Shown: positions 1-11,315 of the stretch, piece by piece
Layout of the letters: each line of letters starts with the position of its first letter
Position numbering within the stretch: position 1 is the first letter of the stretch
NCBI RefSeq assembly: GCF_003968655.1
Contig: NZ_RXYK01000005.1
Span: forward strand, 97,559-161,558
Reading direction: 5' to 3'
From: Chlorobium phaeovibrioides
GTDB lineage: Bacteria > Bacteroidota > Chlorobiia > Chlorobiales > Chlorobiaceae
Length of the DNA: 64,000 nt
The notes under the pieces: model-generated
What the model was told of the DNA's origin: nothing
What the model saw: only the letters and a program-made list of their open reading frames with translations
The model's database searches: none
Position numbers and translations under genes: made by a program

Positions 1-620
1 TTGACAACAACTCCACCATTGTCAGCGATAATGAGAACGACGGTCTCTTCAACGACGGCTATGCGCTCCACCTCGCCTACAAAACCACCATCGGCGACTT
101 CACCATCGAGCCTCAGGTCATCACGGTGCTGACCCAATCGAACATCCGCGATCAGGATGAGGTGATTGCTTATTCGACAGGCACCACAACGGCAAATTAC
201 AACCTGGCCAACAATGTCACCCCGGTGACTTTCGGCGCCAACGCTTCGATGCCGGTCGGTGATGTGAAAATGTCCTGCAGCGCATTCTATACCATCTGTG
301 ACGACACCAACGACGGTACAGTCTCTCATGCCGCCAACCGCAGGGCCGATTACCACGGTGCCCTCCTCCGTCTGAAAGGCGAGAGCGGTCCGGTCATGGC
401 CTGGATCGATTACAGTGCCTCGAAAGATAAAGTAACCGACACCAACTACTCCGGCACCTTCGTGTGGGCACAGTACCAGTATAAGGTCTACGAGTCAGCT
501 GCCGGCAGCTTCACCCTGCAGCCGACCCTTCGCTGGCTCGCCACCTCCAAAGAGACAGTCGACACCGATGTCGATGCAAGCACTTTCCGTACGGAGCTCT
601 GGGCAACTGTCAGCTTCTAA
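1..620 (+). CDS. Outer-membrane beta-barrel protein, C-terminal part
   Basis: The reading frame is open from the first bases of the window (codons begin at position 3) to the TAA at 618-620, so the 5' end is missing; about 205 residues are visible. The protein alternates short polar and aromatic stretches, as transmembrane beta-strands do, and ends in ...TVSF, a C-terminal Phe typical of outer-membrane barrels recognised by BamA. Asp/Asn-rich turns are frequent. A porin-like role is inferred; no specific substrate can be named. A strong terminator follows at 651-678, so this is the last gene of its transcript. Confidence 0.7.
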   Translation, partial: DNNSTIVSDNENDGLFNDGYALHLAYKTTIGDFTIEPQVITVLTQSNIRDQDEVIAYSTGTTTANYNLANNVTPVTFGANASMPVGDVKMSCSAFYTICDDTNDGTVSHAANRRADYHGALLRLKGESGPVMAWIDYSASKDKVTDTNYSGTFVWAQYQYKVYESAAGSFTLQPTLRWLATSKETVDTDVDASTFRTELWATVSF

Positions 621-650
621 GCCACAACCTTACGCTTGAAGTCAAAGATG

Positions 651-678
651 AAAAGGCCGCCTGAAAAGGTGGCCTTTT
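651..678 (+). terminator. Rho-independent terminator after the barrel gene
   Basis: An 11-bp stem (arm AAAAGGCCGCC, 651-661, pairing with 668-678 through one G-T pair) with a 6-base loop is followed by a pyrimidine-rich TCTCTTTTATT. It lies 30 bp after the stop codon of the outer-membrane protein. Confidence 0.75.
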
Positions 679-779
679 CTCTTTTATTGGCATTTGCCAG
701 AAAAGAGATTTCACCGTACATTGTTTTCGATATGCCGCAATCCTCACAACCGTTTCTGCAACTACAAAAATCAAGAACA

Positions 780-1259
780 ATGAACAAAGCTGTCACTTTT
801 ATTACGGGACTCATCGCTGGCGTCATTCTCACAGGAATACTCGCCATGAAAATGATGCCCGGCATGATGCTCAACACGCATGAAAGCCGTTATACCACAG
901 TTGAAGAAACATGCGCCGCGCTGAAAACCTCCATAGAGGCGAACAACTGGCAGTCACCGGCCACCAGAAACATGACTGCTGCCATCACAAAGCAGGGATT
1001 CACACTCGACAAGCAGGTCAGCATCGTCGAACTCTGCAACGCCAGGTATGCAGGCGATGTACTCGCAACGAACCCCGAGGTATCCACACTCATGCCCTGC
1101 GCCTGGGGAGTGTATGAAGGAAACGATGGAAAGATCTACATCACCGGAATGAACATGGGCCTCATGGCAAAAATTTTCGGCGGCAACATCGCCAAGGTTA
1201 TGGGCGGGAGCGTTGCTGATGATGAAGCAAAAATGCTTACTCCGGTCATAGCCGAATAA
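780..1259 (+). CDS. DUF302 family membrane-anchored protein
   Basis: 159 residues. The N-terminus (about residues 5-25) is one hydrophobic segment rich in Met, either a signal anchor or an uncleaved signal peptide. The rest matches the DUF302 pattern: an early ETCAALK helix, a central VELCNARYAG segment and a later TLMPCAWGVYE strand. DUF302 proteins are small alpha/beta domains of unknown function, common in sulfur-oxidising bacteria. The frame is open back to 636, but that region contains the terminator of the previous gene, so the ATG at 780, directly before the hydrophobic segment, is preferred. The gene is flanked by terminators and is probably monocistronic. Two Cys in the domain could bind a metal or form a disulfide; this is inference. 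Confidence 0.75.
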   Translation: MNKAVTFITGLIAGVILTGILAMKMMPGMMLNTHESRYTTVEETCAALKTSIEANNWQSPATRNMTAAITKQGFTLDKQVSIVELCNARYAGDVLATNPEVSTLMPCAWGVYEGNDGKIYITGMNMGLMAKIFGGNIAKVMGGSVADDEAKMLTPVIAE

Positions 1260-1275
1260 AGGCAAACACCAGGAT

Positions 1276-1321
1276 AAAACGCCCGAAAGCGCTTGAACTG
1301 CTGAGCGCTTTCGGGCGTTTT
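1276..1321 (+). terminator. Strong rho-independent terminator after DUF302 gene
   Basis: A perfect 18-bp inverted repeat (1276-1293 with 1304-1321) flanks a 10-base loop. The descending arm ends in TTTT. The sequence is nearly symmetrical with A-runs on the other side, so it could work in both directions. Confidence 0.85.
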
Positions 1322-1434
1322 GCGTCAGCGCGTGTTAACAATTATGAAACCCGTACAAAAGGCAGAACTTTTTCATTATCTTACGGGTATGTGTTTTCAG
1401 CATTACAACCACAACAACAAACACACAAAACCAA

Positions 1435-1692
1435 ATGGAACAAGGAAAACTCAAAGAGTACTGGAAAATCAACCTCAGCTACCTCATCAGTCTGCTGGTG
1501 GTATGGTTTGTCGTTTCGTTCGGGTTCGGCATCCTGCTTGTCGACCAGCTCAATGCCATCCATATTGGCGGGTTCAAGCTCGGCTTCTGGTTTGCGCAGC
1601 AGGGCTCCATCTACACCTTCGTGGTGCTGATTTTCGTTTATGTGGCTCTCATGAACCGGCTCGACAAGAAGTTTGATGTCCGCGAGGATTAA
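1435..1692 (+). CDS. DUF4212 small subunit of a sodium/solute symporter
   Basis: 85 residues with two predicted membrane helices (about residues 12-38 and 55-75) and charged ends. Length, helix pattern and position directly ahead of an SSS-family permease fit DUF4212, the small partner of two-component sodium:solute symporters. It probably sits in the cytoplasmic membrane with the permease starting at 1741, 48 bp downstream. The ATG at 1435 follows an A-rich stretch with no clear Shine-Dalgarno sequence, which is usual for genes in this window. What the small subunit does mechanistically is not known. Confidence 0.85.
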   Translation: MEQGKLKEYWKINLSYLISLLVVWFVVSFGFGILLVDQLNAIHIGGFKLGFWFAQQGSIYTFVVLIFVYVALMNRLDKKFDVRED

Positions 1693-1740
1693 GGGCATCC
1701 AAAAAAAATCACACACACCAAACCTTAACACTGTATCGCT

Positions 1741-3513
<1,773 letters not shown>

Positions 3514-3532
3514 AGCACTCAGGATTCAAGAG

Positions 3533-3566
3533 AAAAAAGGCGCGGAACCAACCGCGCCTTTTTTTT
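3533..3566 (+). terminator. Rho-independent terminator of the symporter operon
   Basis: A GC-rich stem (arm AAAAAAGGCGCGG, 3533-3545, with CCGCGCC from 3552) and a 6-base loop, followed by eight T residues. It ends 12 bp before the chosen uvrC start. Confidence 0.9.
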
Positions 3567-3577
3567 GTACCTTTGGA

Positions 3578-5488
3578 ATGAACAGCGACGGACAACATAC
3601 AGAACAGCAAGCAGTACCTATGGCTGCCGAAGAAAAAGAGCAGGAAAAGCTTCTCAGGGAAAAAATAGCATCGCTCCCCAAAGAGCCCGGAGTCTACCAG
3701 TTCAGGAATGACAAAGGGCGGGTCATTTATGTGGGTAAAGCAAAAAACCTCCGTTCACGGGTTCGTTCATATTTCAGCAACCCGCTGCAGCAGAGTGGAA
3801 AAACACAGGTACTGGTCACTCATATCCGCGATCTTGAGATCATCATCACCTCATCGGAGGTGGAAGCGCTGATTCTTGAAAACAACCTGATCAAGGAGCT
3901 GAAACCCCGATACAACATCAACCTGAAAGATGACAAGACCTACCCGTGGCTTGTCATCACCGCTGAACCCTTCCCCCGGATTTTCATCACCAGGAACCGC
4001 ACACGCGACCGTTCCATCTGGTTCGGTCCATACACGGAAGCCGGTCAGCTGCGGACCATTCTCGACCTCATCAGCTCCATTTTTCCGGTACGAAGCTGCC
4101 GCCACCCTCTCACACCAGAAAACATAGCCTCAAAAAAATACAAGCTCTGCCTCGACTACCATATCCACAAATGCAAAGGGCCATGCGAAGGGTTGCAGGA
4201 AGAAGGTGACTATCTGGAAATGATAGGAGAAATTGTCCGTCTGCTCAAAGGCAAAACAGCCGGGCTCAGACGGGACCTTCACGAAAAAATGCTGACGGCC
4301 GCTGAAGATCTTCGATTTGAGGAAGCCGCTGAAATCAAACTCCAGCTCGACAGCCTCAAGCGGTACAGCGAACGGCAGAAAATTGTTGCGGCCGACGGGG
4401 CAGATCGGGACGCGGTTGCTGTGGCCATAGGTGAAGACGAAGCATGCGGTGTGGTGTTCCGGATCAGAGAAGGGAAAATGCTTGGTTCACAGCACTTCAT
4501 TCTCACCAATACCAAGGGAGAGAGCGAAGCGACAATCCTTGGCAGGGTTCTTGAAACCCACTACCTCAAAACCGCAGACCTTATGCCCGACGAAGTCCTG
4601 CTGCCGGAACTGCCGGAAGAGGAGGCCGCCGAAGCGCTGAGAGCTCTGGGGCGTGAACAGCAGGGCGAAGGCGGGAGGCAGAAGGAGATGCGGTTCACTG
4701 TGCCGCAGATAGGGGAAAAGGCACACCTGCTTGACATGTGCCGCCAGAATGCACGCCACCATCTGGCTGAATACATGGTTCAGAAACAGAAACGGGGGGA
4801 AGCAGCAAGAGAACACAGCGGGAGCAAAGCACTGGCCGAAGCCCTGCATCTGGAAAACACGCCGAACAGAATTGAATGTTTCGACAACTCACACCTTCAG
4901 GGTACCGACTATGTCAGTGCAATGGTCTGTTTCGTTATGGGCCGCCCTCTGAAAGGTGGATACAGAAAATTCAAACTCAACTCCTTTGAGGGCTCCGATG
5001 ACTATGCAGCCATGGAAGAGGCCATCAACCGACGCTACGGAGGCTCTCTGAGTAAAGAGCTCCCCCTCCCCGACCTCATTATTGTTGACGGTGGCAAGGG
5101 GCAGGTCAACACGGCCCGAAAAGCACTTGACGCACTTGGCGTTTCCGTTCCGGTCATCGGACTTGCCAAACGGCTGGAGGAAATTTTCATCCCCTTCACC
5201 CCCGACCCCTTCAACCTCCCGAAAACCTCTCCCGCGCTCAAGCTATTGCAGCAGCTGCGAGACGAGTCGCACCGTTTTGCCATTTCCTATCACCGCACCC
5301 TTCGGCGGAAGCGCACCCTGCAGACAGAACTCACAGCAATCGAAGGCATCGGCGAAAAAACCGCATTCACCCTGCTTGAACGGTTTGGCTCAGCTGAAGG
5401 AGTGGCCGCAGCAACACTTGAAGAACTCGCGAAAACCGCCGGAACAATGAAGGCTGAAACAGTGTTCAATCATTATCATTCCGAATAA
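3578..5488 (+). CDS. uvrC: UvrABC excinuclease subunit C
   Basis: 636 residues, normal length for UvrC, the dual-incision nuclease of nucleotide excision repair. The GIY-YIG domain is N-terminal (EPGVYQF ... VIYVGKAKNLRSRV). A UVR motif for UvrB contact lies near residues 230-270 (EDLRFEEAAEIKLQLD). The RNase H-like second nuclease domain follows (ECFDNSHLQGTD, LIIVDGGKGQ), and a helix-hairpin-helix pair closes the protein (IEGIGEKTAFTLLERFGS). Upstream in-frame codons run through the terminator at 3533-3566, so the ATG at 3578 is taken as start; the ATG at 3620 is also possible. It is encoded apart from other uvr genes. Confidence 0.95.
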   Translation: MNSDGQHTEQQAVPMAAEEKEQEKLLREKIASLPKEPGVYQFRNDKGRVIYVGKAKNLRSRVRSYFSNPLQQSGKTQVLVTHIRDLEIIITSSEVEALILENNLIKELKPRYNINLKDDKTYPWLVITAEPFPRIFITRNRTRDRSIWFGPYTEAGQLRTILDLISSIFPVRSCRHPLTPENIASKKYKLCLDYHIHKCKGPCEGLQEEGDYLEMIGEIVRLLKGKTAGLRRDLHEKMLTAAEDLRFEEAAEIKLQLDSLKRYSERQKIVAADGADRDAVAVAIGEDEACGVVFRIREGKMLGSQHFILTNTKGESEATILGRVLETHYLKTADLMPDEVLLPELPEEEAAEALRALGREQQGEGGRQKEMRFTVPQIGEKAHLLDMCRQNARHHLAEYMVQKQKRGEAAREHSGSKALAEALHLENTPNRIECFDNSHLQGTDYVSAMVCFVMGRPLKGGYRKFKLNSFEGSDDYAAMEEAINRRYGGSLSKELPLPDLIIVDGGKGQVNTARKALDALGVSVPVIGLAKRLEEIFIPFTPDPFNLPKTSPALKLLQQLRDESHRFAISYHRTLRRKRTLQTELTAIEGIGEKTAFTLLERFGSAEGVAAATLEELAKTAGTMKAETVFNHYHSE

Positions 5489-5604
5489 GAATTACGGGTT
5501 TTGTAACCTTCACGAAATCTGTTTTGTAAGGAAATTCTCTTATATTTATTTCATGATTCTGATTCGTAACGGGTCGAAACATATGAAACACTTTACGACT
5601 GCAT

Positions 5605-7002
5605 ATGAACTTTCCTGATTTTTTTGACGACGACCGAAATACCCCAAAAGGCCTGTCAGGAAAACAGAAGCCAGATCTGGAGGGGATTGACTCCATCTTT
5701 GATTCCGAAGATCTGCTTGACAGGATCAATCAGCTCAATGAAGAAGGCTTCAACCCTGAAGCGCTTATTGTTGCCCGCAGGCTGGAAGCAATAGCCCCCT
5801 TCAATACCGAAACATGGTTCCATCTTGGAAACTGCCTCACACTCAACGGCTTTTTCGAAGAGGCACTTGAAGCGTTCCAGAAAGCGGTTCTTTTCAGCCC
5901 CTCCGACAGTGAAATGACCCTCAACCTTGCCCTTGCCTGGTTCAATACCGGACAGCTCGACAGGGCTCTTGAAGAAATTGACGGAATACTTTCAGACAGC
6001 TCCATTGAAAAAGAGTTCCATTACTACAGGGGCATCATCCTCCAGCGGCTTGAACGCTTTGCCGAGGCAGAAGCCGACTTTGAGCGGACCCTTGAGCTTG
6101 ATGCTGATTTTGCCGAGGCATGGTATGAACTGGCCTACTGCAAAGACCTGCTCGATAAATTCGATGAGAGCGTCCAGTGCTACAGAAGGGCGCTTGACGA
6201 GGAACCATACAACATCAACGCCTGGTACAACAACGGGCTGGTTCTGAGTAAAATGAAGCGCTATGACGAAGCGCTCGAATGCTACGACATGGCTCTGGCC
6301 ATTGCCGATGATTTCACTTCGGCATGGTACAACCGCGCCAATGTGCTTGCCATCACCGGACGCATTGCAGAGGCAGCCGAAAGCTACCGGGAAACACTGA
6401 AGCATGAGCCGGATGATCTCAATGCGCTTTACAACCTCGGCATAGCCTGCGAGGAACTTGAGCTGTACCGGGAAGCCATTGACTGCTATCGCAACTGCAT
6501 TCAGCTCAGCGGAGACTTTCCTGATGCATGGTTCGCCCTTGCCTGCTGCCAGGAAGCAATTGACGAATATGACGATGCGTTTGCCTCCATCAAGGCGGCG
6601 CTTGACTCTGTACCCGACAGTATTGAATTTCTCCTCCTCAGAGCGGAAATCGAGTATAATCTCAACCAGCTCGACAGTGCCATCAGCACCTATCAGATCA
6701 TCATAGATCTTGAACCCGACAGCCCGCAGATATGGGTTGATTTTGCCGTAGTACTCAGAGACGCCGGACATATAGATAGATCCATTGAAGCTTTACAGCA
6801 ATCGCTGAAATTGCAGCCGCTGTCGGCAGATGCACATTTTGAAATTGCGACTGCCTACTTTGCCGCCGGTGACAAACTCAGCACCCTGAAAGCACTGAGC
6901 AAAGCCTTCAAGATTGACCCCGACAAGAAGCAGTTCTTTCAGACCGCCTTTCCTGAACTCTACCAGCAGGATGCTGTCAGGAGGATGCTGGGAATTTCAT
7001 GA
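5605..7002 (+). CDS. Tetratricopeptide repeat protein
   Basis: 465 residues made almost entirely of tandem 34-residue TPR units, roughly eleven, from about residue 40 to the end (for example [20 protein letters not shown] and [20 protein letters not shown]). The first 40 residues are acidic and probably disordered (DFFDDD). There is no signal peptide or membrane segment, so it is probably a cytoplasmic scaffold. TPR proteins mediate protein-protein contacts; the partner is unknown. The stop overlaps the aroE start by 4 bp (ATGA), implying translational coupling. A 116-bp gap upstream holds no visible terminator. Confidence 0.85.
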   Translation: MNFPDFFDDDRNTPKGLSGKQKPDLEGIDSIFDSEDLLDRINQLNEEGFNPEALIVARRLEAIAPFNTETWFHLGNCLTLNGFFEEALEAFQKAVLFSPSDSEMTLNLALAWFNTGQLDRALEEIDGILSDSSIEKEFHYYRGIILQRLERFAEAEADFERTLELDADFAEAWYELAYCKDLLDKFDESVQCYRRALDEEPYNINAWYNNGLVLSKMKRYDEALECYDMALAIADDFTSAWYNRANVLAITGRIAEAAESYRETLKHEPDDLNALYNLGIACEELELYREAIDCYRNCIQLSGDFPDAWFALACCQEAIDEYDDAFASIKAALDSVPDSIEFLLLRAEIEYNLNQLDSAISTYQIIIDLEPDSPQIWVDFAVVLRDAGHIDRSIEALQQSLKLQPLSADAHFEIATAYFAAGDKLSTLKALSKAFKIDPDKKQFFQTAFPELYQQDAVRRMLGIS

Positions 7003-7871
7003 GGCCGGCCACAAAAATCTACGGCCTTATCGGTCGCGCAGTGGATTACTCCTACTCTCCACTGATACACAACACAGCCTTCGAGCAGCTTTCGCTTCCC
7101 TGCCGCTACACCATTTTCAACATTGCCGAAGAGCACCTGGTTGCCGACGCCTTGAAAGGGGCCCGTGCGCTTGGCATTGCAGGATTCAGCGTCACCATTC
7201 CCTACAAGAAAACTGTTGTCCCCCTTCTGGATTCGCTCTCAGAAGAGGCGAAGTCCATTCAGGCAGTCAACACCATTGTCAACCACGAGGGAACTCTTGT
7301 GGGCCACAATACCGACATTGCCGGGTTTGCCTCCCCCCTCCTGCCGCACGCCCGCTCCATTCAGGGCCGTCCGGTTGCAATTCTTGGCAGTGGCGGCGCA
7401 TCCCTGGCAGCCATTGAGGCATTCCGCACGCTCTTCATGCCTTCAGAGATAACACTCTTCATGCGCAACCCGGCAAAAGAAACCCGGATGACAGACCCCG
7501 CCATCAAACGCTGCGCCCTGGGAGATCTCAAGGAGAGCGGAAGCCAATCCTCAGCACTGCTCCGCGACGCGGCAGTCGTAATCAATGCAACTCCTGTAGG
7601 AACACTCGGCCGTCCCGACGCTCACATGAGCCCGGTACCGGCTGAAAGCAACCTTCTACACCAGGGGCAGATCATCTACGACATGGTCTACAATCCGCTT
7701 GACACCCCCCTTCTCCTTGCCGCCAGAAAAGCCGGAGCCGTAACCATTCCGGGCATGGAAATGCTGCTCGCCCAGGGAGCTGCCGCGTTCAGGCTCTGGA
7801 CCAACCTTGAAATGCCTATGGACGCTGTCCGCAGCGCCCTTTTGAATGAAATAGGTGCAACTGCGATCTGA
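6999..7871 (+). CDS. aroE: Shikimate dehydrogenase
   Basis: 290 residues. It reduces 3-dehydroshikimate to shikimate with NADPH in aromatic amino acid synthesis. Key elements are the shikimate-binding SYSPLIHN (residues 18-25), the catalytic Lys in SVTIPYKK (about residue 70), Asp in NTDIAGF (about 106), and the glycine-rich NADP loop ILGSGGAS near residue 128. The C-terminal [14 protein letters not shown] motif is also standard. The start overlaps the preceding TPR gene by 4 bp. Length and motifs are those of classical AroE rather than the YdiB or quinate paralogues. Confidence 0.95.
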   Translation: MRPATKIYGLIGRAVDYSYSPLIHNTAFEQLSLPCRYTIFNIAEEHLVADALKGARALGIAGFSVTIPYKKTVVPLLDSLSEEAKSIQAVNTIVNHEGTLVGHNTDIAGFASPLLPHARSIQGRPVAILGSGGASLAAIEAFRTLFMPSEITLFMRNPAKETRMTDPAIKRCALGDLKESGSQSSALLRDAAVVINATPVGTLGRPDAHMSPVPAESNLLHQGQIIYDMVYNPLDTPLLLAARKAGAVTIPGMEMLLAQGAAAFRLWTNLEMPMDAVRSALLNEIGATAI

Positions 7872-7905
7872 TCTTTTCACAATCCATTTTTCACCCGCCC
7901 GCATC

Positions 7906-8415
7906 ATGAGATGGTTTTTCTTTCTGCTTCTCTCTGTCATCGGCCTTGACCGGTTCACCAAACAGCTCGCAATCATCTTCCTCCGCGACACAGGGGAAAG
8001 CATCACCATCATCCCCGGCCTCTTCTCCCTCACCTATGCCGAAAACCGCGGGATAGCCTTCGGCATGGAGTTCCTTCCGCCTGCAGTTCTTCTCATCCTG
8101 ACCACAATCATCGTTTCAGGAGTCATCATCTACGCACTTTACCAGGGAAACAGGCAGCCGCTGTTTCTCGGTTCGTTCGGACTGATTGCAGGTGGCGGCA
8201 TCGGGAACCTCATTGACAGATTCACCACAGGACGGGTGGTTGACTTCCTCTATTTCGACCTTTACAGGGGTGAACTTTTCGGTCAGTGGATAGCACTCTG
8301 GCCCATTTTCAATATTGCCGATTCCGCCATCACCATAGGGGCATGCATGCTCATCATCTTCTACGGCAGAATTTTTCCGGACAGCACTGCATCGGGAGGA
8401 AACAATGTTTGCTGA
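7906..8415 (+). CDS. lspA: Lipoprotein signal peptidase (signal peptidase II)
   Basis: 169 residues with four predicted membrane helices. It cleaves prolipoprotein signal peptides in the cytoplasmic membrane. The catalytic aspartates lie in GGIGNLIDRFTTGRVVDFL and FNIADSAI. The conserved AENRGIAFG, equivalent to the ENxGxAFG motif, is present. The frame is open from 7855, but the ATG at 7906, at the start of the first hydrophobic helix, is the natural start. The 3' end overlaps tatD by 11 bp. Its likely clients in this window include the lipocalin lipoprotein at 27278-27826. Confidence 0.95.
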   Translation: MRWFFFLLLSVIGLDRFTKQLAIIFLRDTGESITIIPGLFSLTYAENRGIAFGMEFLPPAVLLILTTIIVSGVIIYALYQGNRQPLFLGSFGLIAGGGIGNLIDRFTTGRVVDFLYFDLYRGELFGQWIALWPIFNIADSAITIGACMLIIFYGRIFPDSTASGGNNVC

Positions 8416-9178
8416 CGCACACTGCCATCTCTCCTTTCCTGCCTTTGACGAAGACCGCCCGGCAGTCATTGAACGAATGAAGGAAGCCGGCGTCACCCTT
8501 CTCATCGACCCCGGCGTCAATGCGGAAACAAGCAGAACATCAATTGATCTTGCCCGGAAACACAGCTTCATCCATGCCAATGTCGGCCTGCATCCGCATG
8601 ATGCCGACAGCGGAATTGAAGCTGCAACTTTTGACGAACTCCAGCAGCTTGCCCGATATCCTGAAGTGGTTGCCATTGGAGAGATCGGTCTCGACTACCA
8701 CTACCCCGAAACAAGCCCGGAGAACCAGCAGGAAGCATTCCGCACCATGCTCAGAATGGCCCGGAGCCTCAATCTTCCGGTTGTCATCCACTCTCGCGAT
8801 GCATGGCAGGACACCCTGCGGATTCTTGATGAAGAGAACCATTCGGCACTCCGGGGCGTCATGCACTGCTTTTCAGGCGACCTGAATACCGCACAGGAAT
8901 GCATCAAAAGGGGCTTCCGCCTCTCCATACCAGGCACCCTTACCTACAAACGCTCCACCCTTCCCGAAGTGGTCAGGGCAGTCCCTCTTGAGAGCCTTCT
9001 GACAGAAACCGACTCCCCCTACCTTGCTCCCGTGCCATTCCGTGGCAAACGCAATGAACCTGCCCACGCGGCCATTGTTGCCCGCACCATCGCCGAAATC
9101 AGGGAAATCCCTGTTGAAAAGGCAGCTGAAGCCATCATGAAGAACACCGCCAGCGCATTCAACCTGGATCTCCAATGA
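8405..9178 (+). CDS. tatD: TatD family metal-dependent deoxyribonuclease
   Basis: 257 residues, a complete TatD-type TIM barrel. Metal ligands are visible: the HCH pair in DAHCHLSF at the N-terminus, Glu in AIGEIGLDYHY (about residue 94), His in VVIHSRDAW, His in GVMHCFSG, and Asp in LTETDSPYLAP near residue 205. The family has 3'-5' exonuclease or AP-nuclease activity, with a proposed role in DNA repair or oxidative damage; the exact substrate cannot be told. It overlaps lspA by 11 bp and is probably co-transcribed with it. Confidence 0.92.
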   Translation: MFADAHCHLSFPAFDEDRPAVIERMKEAGVTLLIDPGVNAETSRTSIDLARKHSFIHANVGLHPHDADSGIEAATFDELQQLARYPEVVAIGEIGLDYHYPETSPENQQEAFRTMLRMARSLNLPVVIHSRDAWQDTLRILDEENHSALRGVMHCFSGDLNTAQECIKRGFRLSIPGTLTYKRSTLPEVVRAVPLESLLTETDSPYLAPVPFRGKRNEPAHAAIVARTIAEIREIPVEKAAEAIMKNTASAFNLDLQ

Positions 9179-9296
9179 AACAGAGGGATTTGAATTTTTT
9201 GAAAATCAGACAAACTTGTTTAGGTTGAAATCCGATAGGACAGCAAGTAACAATCAGGTTTCACAAAAACACCAACGATCCACCAACGACTTTTCA

Positions 9297-9971
9297 ATGA
9301 ACGATTTACAGCAGGGCGGCATAAACGACAGTGCCTCGTCGGCAGTGGACAACCTTCTCTTTTTTGGCATCAAATACAAGAATGCGCTCATCGGCGCCAC
9401 ACTGTTCTGCCTGCTTGCAGCCGCAGGAACCTATTTCTGGATGAGCCGTCAGGCAGACCGGGAACTGGAAGCCGGCATGGAGCTTTCGGCTGTTGAACAG
9501 CTGCTCCAGAGAGGCGACTACCGGGCAGCCATCAAAGGGGACAAAGAGAATCCCGGACTGGAAACCATAGCTGCCTCATATAACGGCACCCGAAGCGGCG
9601 AAATGGCAGCACTGCTGCTTGCCAACGCATGGTATTCCCTTGGTGAGCCCGATTCAGCACTCACGGCATTCAATACCGTCTCCATGAAAAATCCTGATCT
9701 TCAGGCTGCCGTCCTTGCTGGAAAAGGGGCCTGCTTCAGCAACAGGAAAGAGTACGCCAAAGCTGCAGAACACTATGAAAAAGCCTCCGGGAAAGCCGTA
9801 AACAACGCCCTGAAAGCCTCGTATCTGGTCGATGCGGCAGACTGCATGGCGAAGGATGGAAAAGAGGACAACGCCCGTCAACGCTACAGCAACATCATTG
9901 AAACATATCCCGGTTCAGCCGGAGCAGCCTCAGCCCAGCGCTCGCTCTGGATGCTTTCCGGCCACAAGTAA
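9297..9971 (+). CDS. Membrane-anchored TPR protein (YfgM/BamD-like architecture)
   Basis: 224 residues from the ATG at 9297; the frame is open from 9216, but the added 27 residues are low-complexity polar sequence. One membrane helix lies near residues 27-47 (ALIGATLFCLLAAAGTYFWM). It is followed by about 170 residues of degenerate TPRs on the presumed periplasmic side (AALLLANAWYSLGEPDSAL, KEYAKAAEHYEKAS). This architecture is like YfgM, which associates with the SecYEG/PpiD periplasmic chaperone network; a peptidyl-prolyl isomerase gene lies directly downstream. The assignment is by architecture only. Confidence 0.75.
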   Translation: MNDLQQGGINDSASSAVDNLLFFGIKYKNALIGATLFCLLAAAGTYFWMSRQADRELEAGMELSAVEQLLQRGDYRAAIKGDKENPGLETIAASYNGTRSGEMAALLLANAWYSLGEPDSALTAFNTVSMKNPDLQAAVLAGKGACFSNRKEYAKAAEHYEKASGKAVNNALKASYLVDAADCMAKDGKEDNARQRYSNIIETYPGSAGAASAQRSLWMLSGHK

Positions 9972-10007
9972 CACACCACTTCATCCACAAAAACCAGCAC
10001 CACCATC

Positions 10008-10499
10008 ATGGCAGAACAGTTCATCATCAAAACCAGCCTGGGAAATATTACCGTAAGCCTCTACGATGACACCCCGCTGCATCGCGACAACTTCATGAAG
10101 ATGGTTGCCGAAAAATACTACGATGGCATCCGCTTCCACCGGGTCATCAACGGCTTCATGGTCCAGACCGGCGACCCGCTTTCCCGTCATGACGACAAGC
10201 GTGCACTCCATGGTACCGGAGGCCCCTCCTACAAGGTTCCCGCAGAAATCCGCCATCCGAACAAAAAAGGAACCCTTGCGGCAGCCCGGGACAACAACCC
10301 CCAGAAAGCCTCATCAGGAAGCCAGTTCTACATCAACCACGCCGACAACGACTTTCTGGACGGAAACTACACGGTGTTCGGCAGTGTTGATGATGGGATG
10401 GATGTGGTTGAACTGATAGCCGCAGTGAAGGTTGACCCCAACGACAACCCGCTGACGCCGGTGACCATTGAATCAATTGAGGCGGCAGCAGCAGACTGA
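10008..10499 (+). CDS. Peptidyl-prolyl cis-trans isomerase, cyclophilin type
   Basis: 163 residues, one cyclophilin domain with no signal peptide, so it is likely cytoplasmic and PpiB-like. Active-site features are FHRVINGFMVQTGDP (catalytic Arg and Phe, about residues 44-58) and SSGSQFYI (Gln-Phe). The insert SRHDDKRALHGTGGPSYKVPAE is typical of bacterial cyclophilins that keep the GTGGP turn. The gap to the next gene is 6 bp, so the two are probably co-transcribed. Confidence 0.93.
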   Translation: MAEQFIIKTSLGNITVSLYDDTPLHRDNFMKMVAEKYYDGIRFHRVINGFMVQTGDPLSRHDDKRALHGTGGPSYKVPAEIRHPNKKGTLAAARDNNPQKASSGSQFYINHADNDFLDGNYTVFGSVDDGMDVVELIAAVKVDPNDNPLTPVTIESIEAAAAD

Positions 10500-10505
10500 A
10501 CAGCG

Positions 10506-11204
10506 ATGCCATCAATAAGAGCGGGACTTCAGGACATTCAGCAGCGCATTGAAGCTGCAGCTGTGGAGGCTGGACGAGATCCCGCCTCCATACGGCTGAT
10601 TGCGGTGTCAAAAACCAAGCCGGCCGGCATGATCCGCGAAGCATTTGATGCAGGTCACAGCCTTTTCGGAGAAAGTTACCTTCAGGAATTCCTTGAAAAA
10701 CGCACTGACCCGCTGCTTGAAGGACTTCCGATCGAGTGGCACTTTATCGGCCACCTGCAGTCCAACAAGGTCCGATCGGTCATAGGCAAAGTCTCTCTGA
10801 TACACGGTATCGACAAAATTTCGACCGCCCGGGAACTCTCCCGACAGGCTCTCCGACAGAACCTGCACGCCGACTACCTTCTTGAGGTCAACACCTCCGG
10901 CGAATCCACGAAATACGGTATGGCCGAAGACGAGGTACTTTCGGCGGCTGAAACCCTTTTCACCCTCCCCTCCATTACCCTCAGGGGGCTCATGAACATT
11001 GCCTCTCCCGACGAAGCATCGGCCCGAAATGAGTTCAGGCGACTCCGTCAGCTGCTCAAGCAGCTGCGCGAGGTGGCTCCAAATCCAGAAGAGCTGAGTG
11101 AACTCTCCATGGGAATGAGCGGTGATTTTGAATCTGCCGTCATGGAAGGGGCCACAATGATACGAGTAGGAACCGCCATTTTCGGTGCAAGATGCCTACG
11201 GTAG
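10506..11204 (+). CDS. YggS/PROSC family PLP-binding protein
   Basis: 232 residues. The family binds pyridoxal phosphate and maintains PLP homeostasis without a known enzymatic reaction. The PLP lysine lies in RLIAVSKTKP (near residue 36). HFIGHLQSNK (about residue 80), EVNTSGESTKYG and the phosphate-binding LSMGMSGDFESAV followed by RVGTAIFG are all conserved. It starts 6 bp after the cyclophilin gene. pdxJ, for PLP synthesis, lies elsewhere in this window (53879-54586). Confidence 0.94.
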   Translation: MPSIRAGLQDIQQRIEAAAVEAGRDPASIRLIAVSKTKPAGMIREAFDAGHSLFGESYLQEFLEKRTDPLLEGLPIEWHFIGHLQSNKVRSVIGKVSLIHGIDKISTARELSRQALRQNLHADYLLEVNTSGESTKYGMAEDEVLSAAETLFTLPSITLRGLMNIASPDEASARNEFRRLRQLLKQLREVAPNPEELSELSMGMSGDFESAVMEGATMIRVGTAIFGARCLR

Positions 11205-11315
11205 AGAGCGTCCGTAATTTTTTTCTCACCCCCTTCCGGATTATATTGTAAAATTTCCATTCCAGAGAGGATGACCGTTCATCATACGCCCGTCAACCAG
11301 TAAATACAATCCATC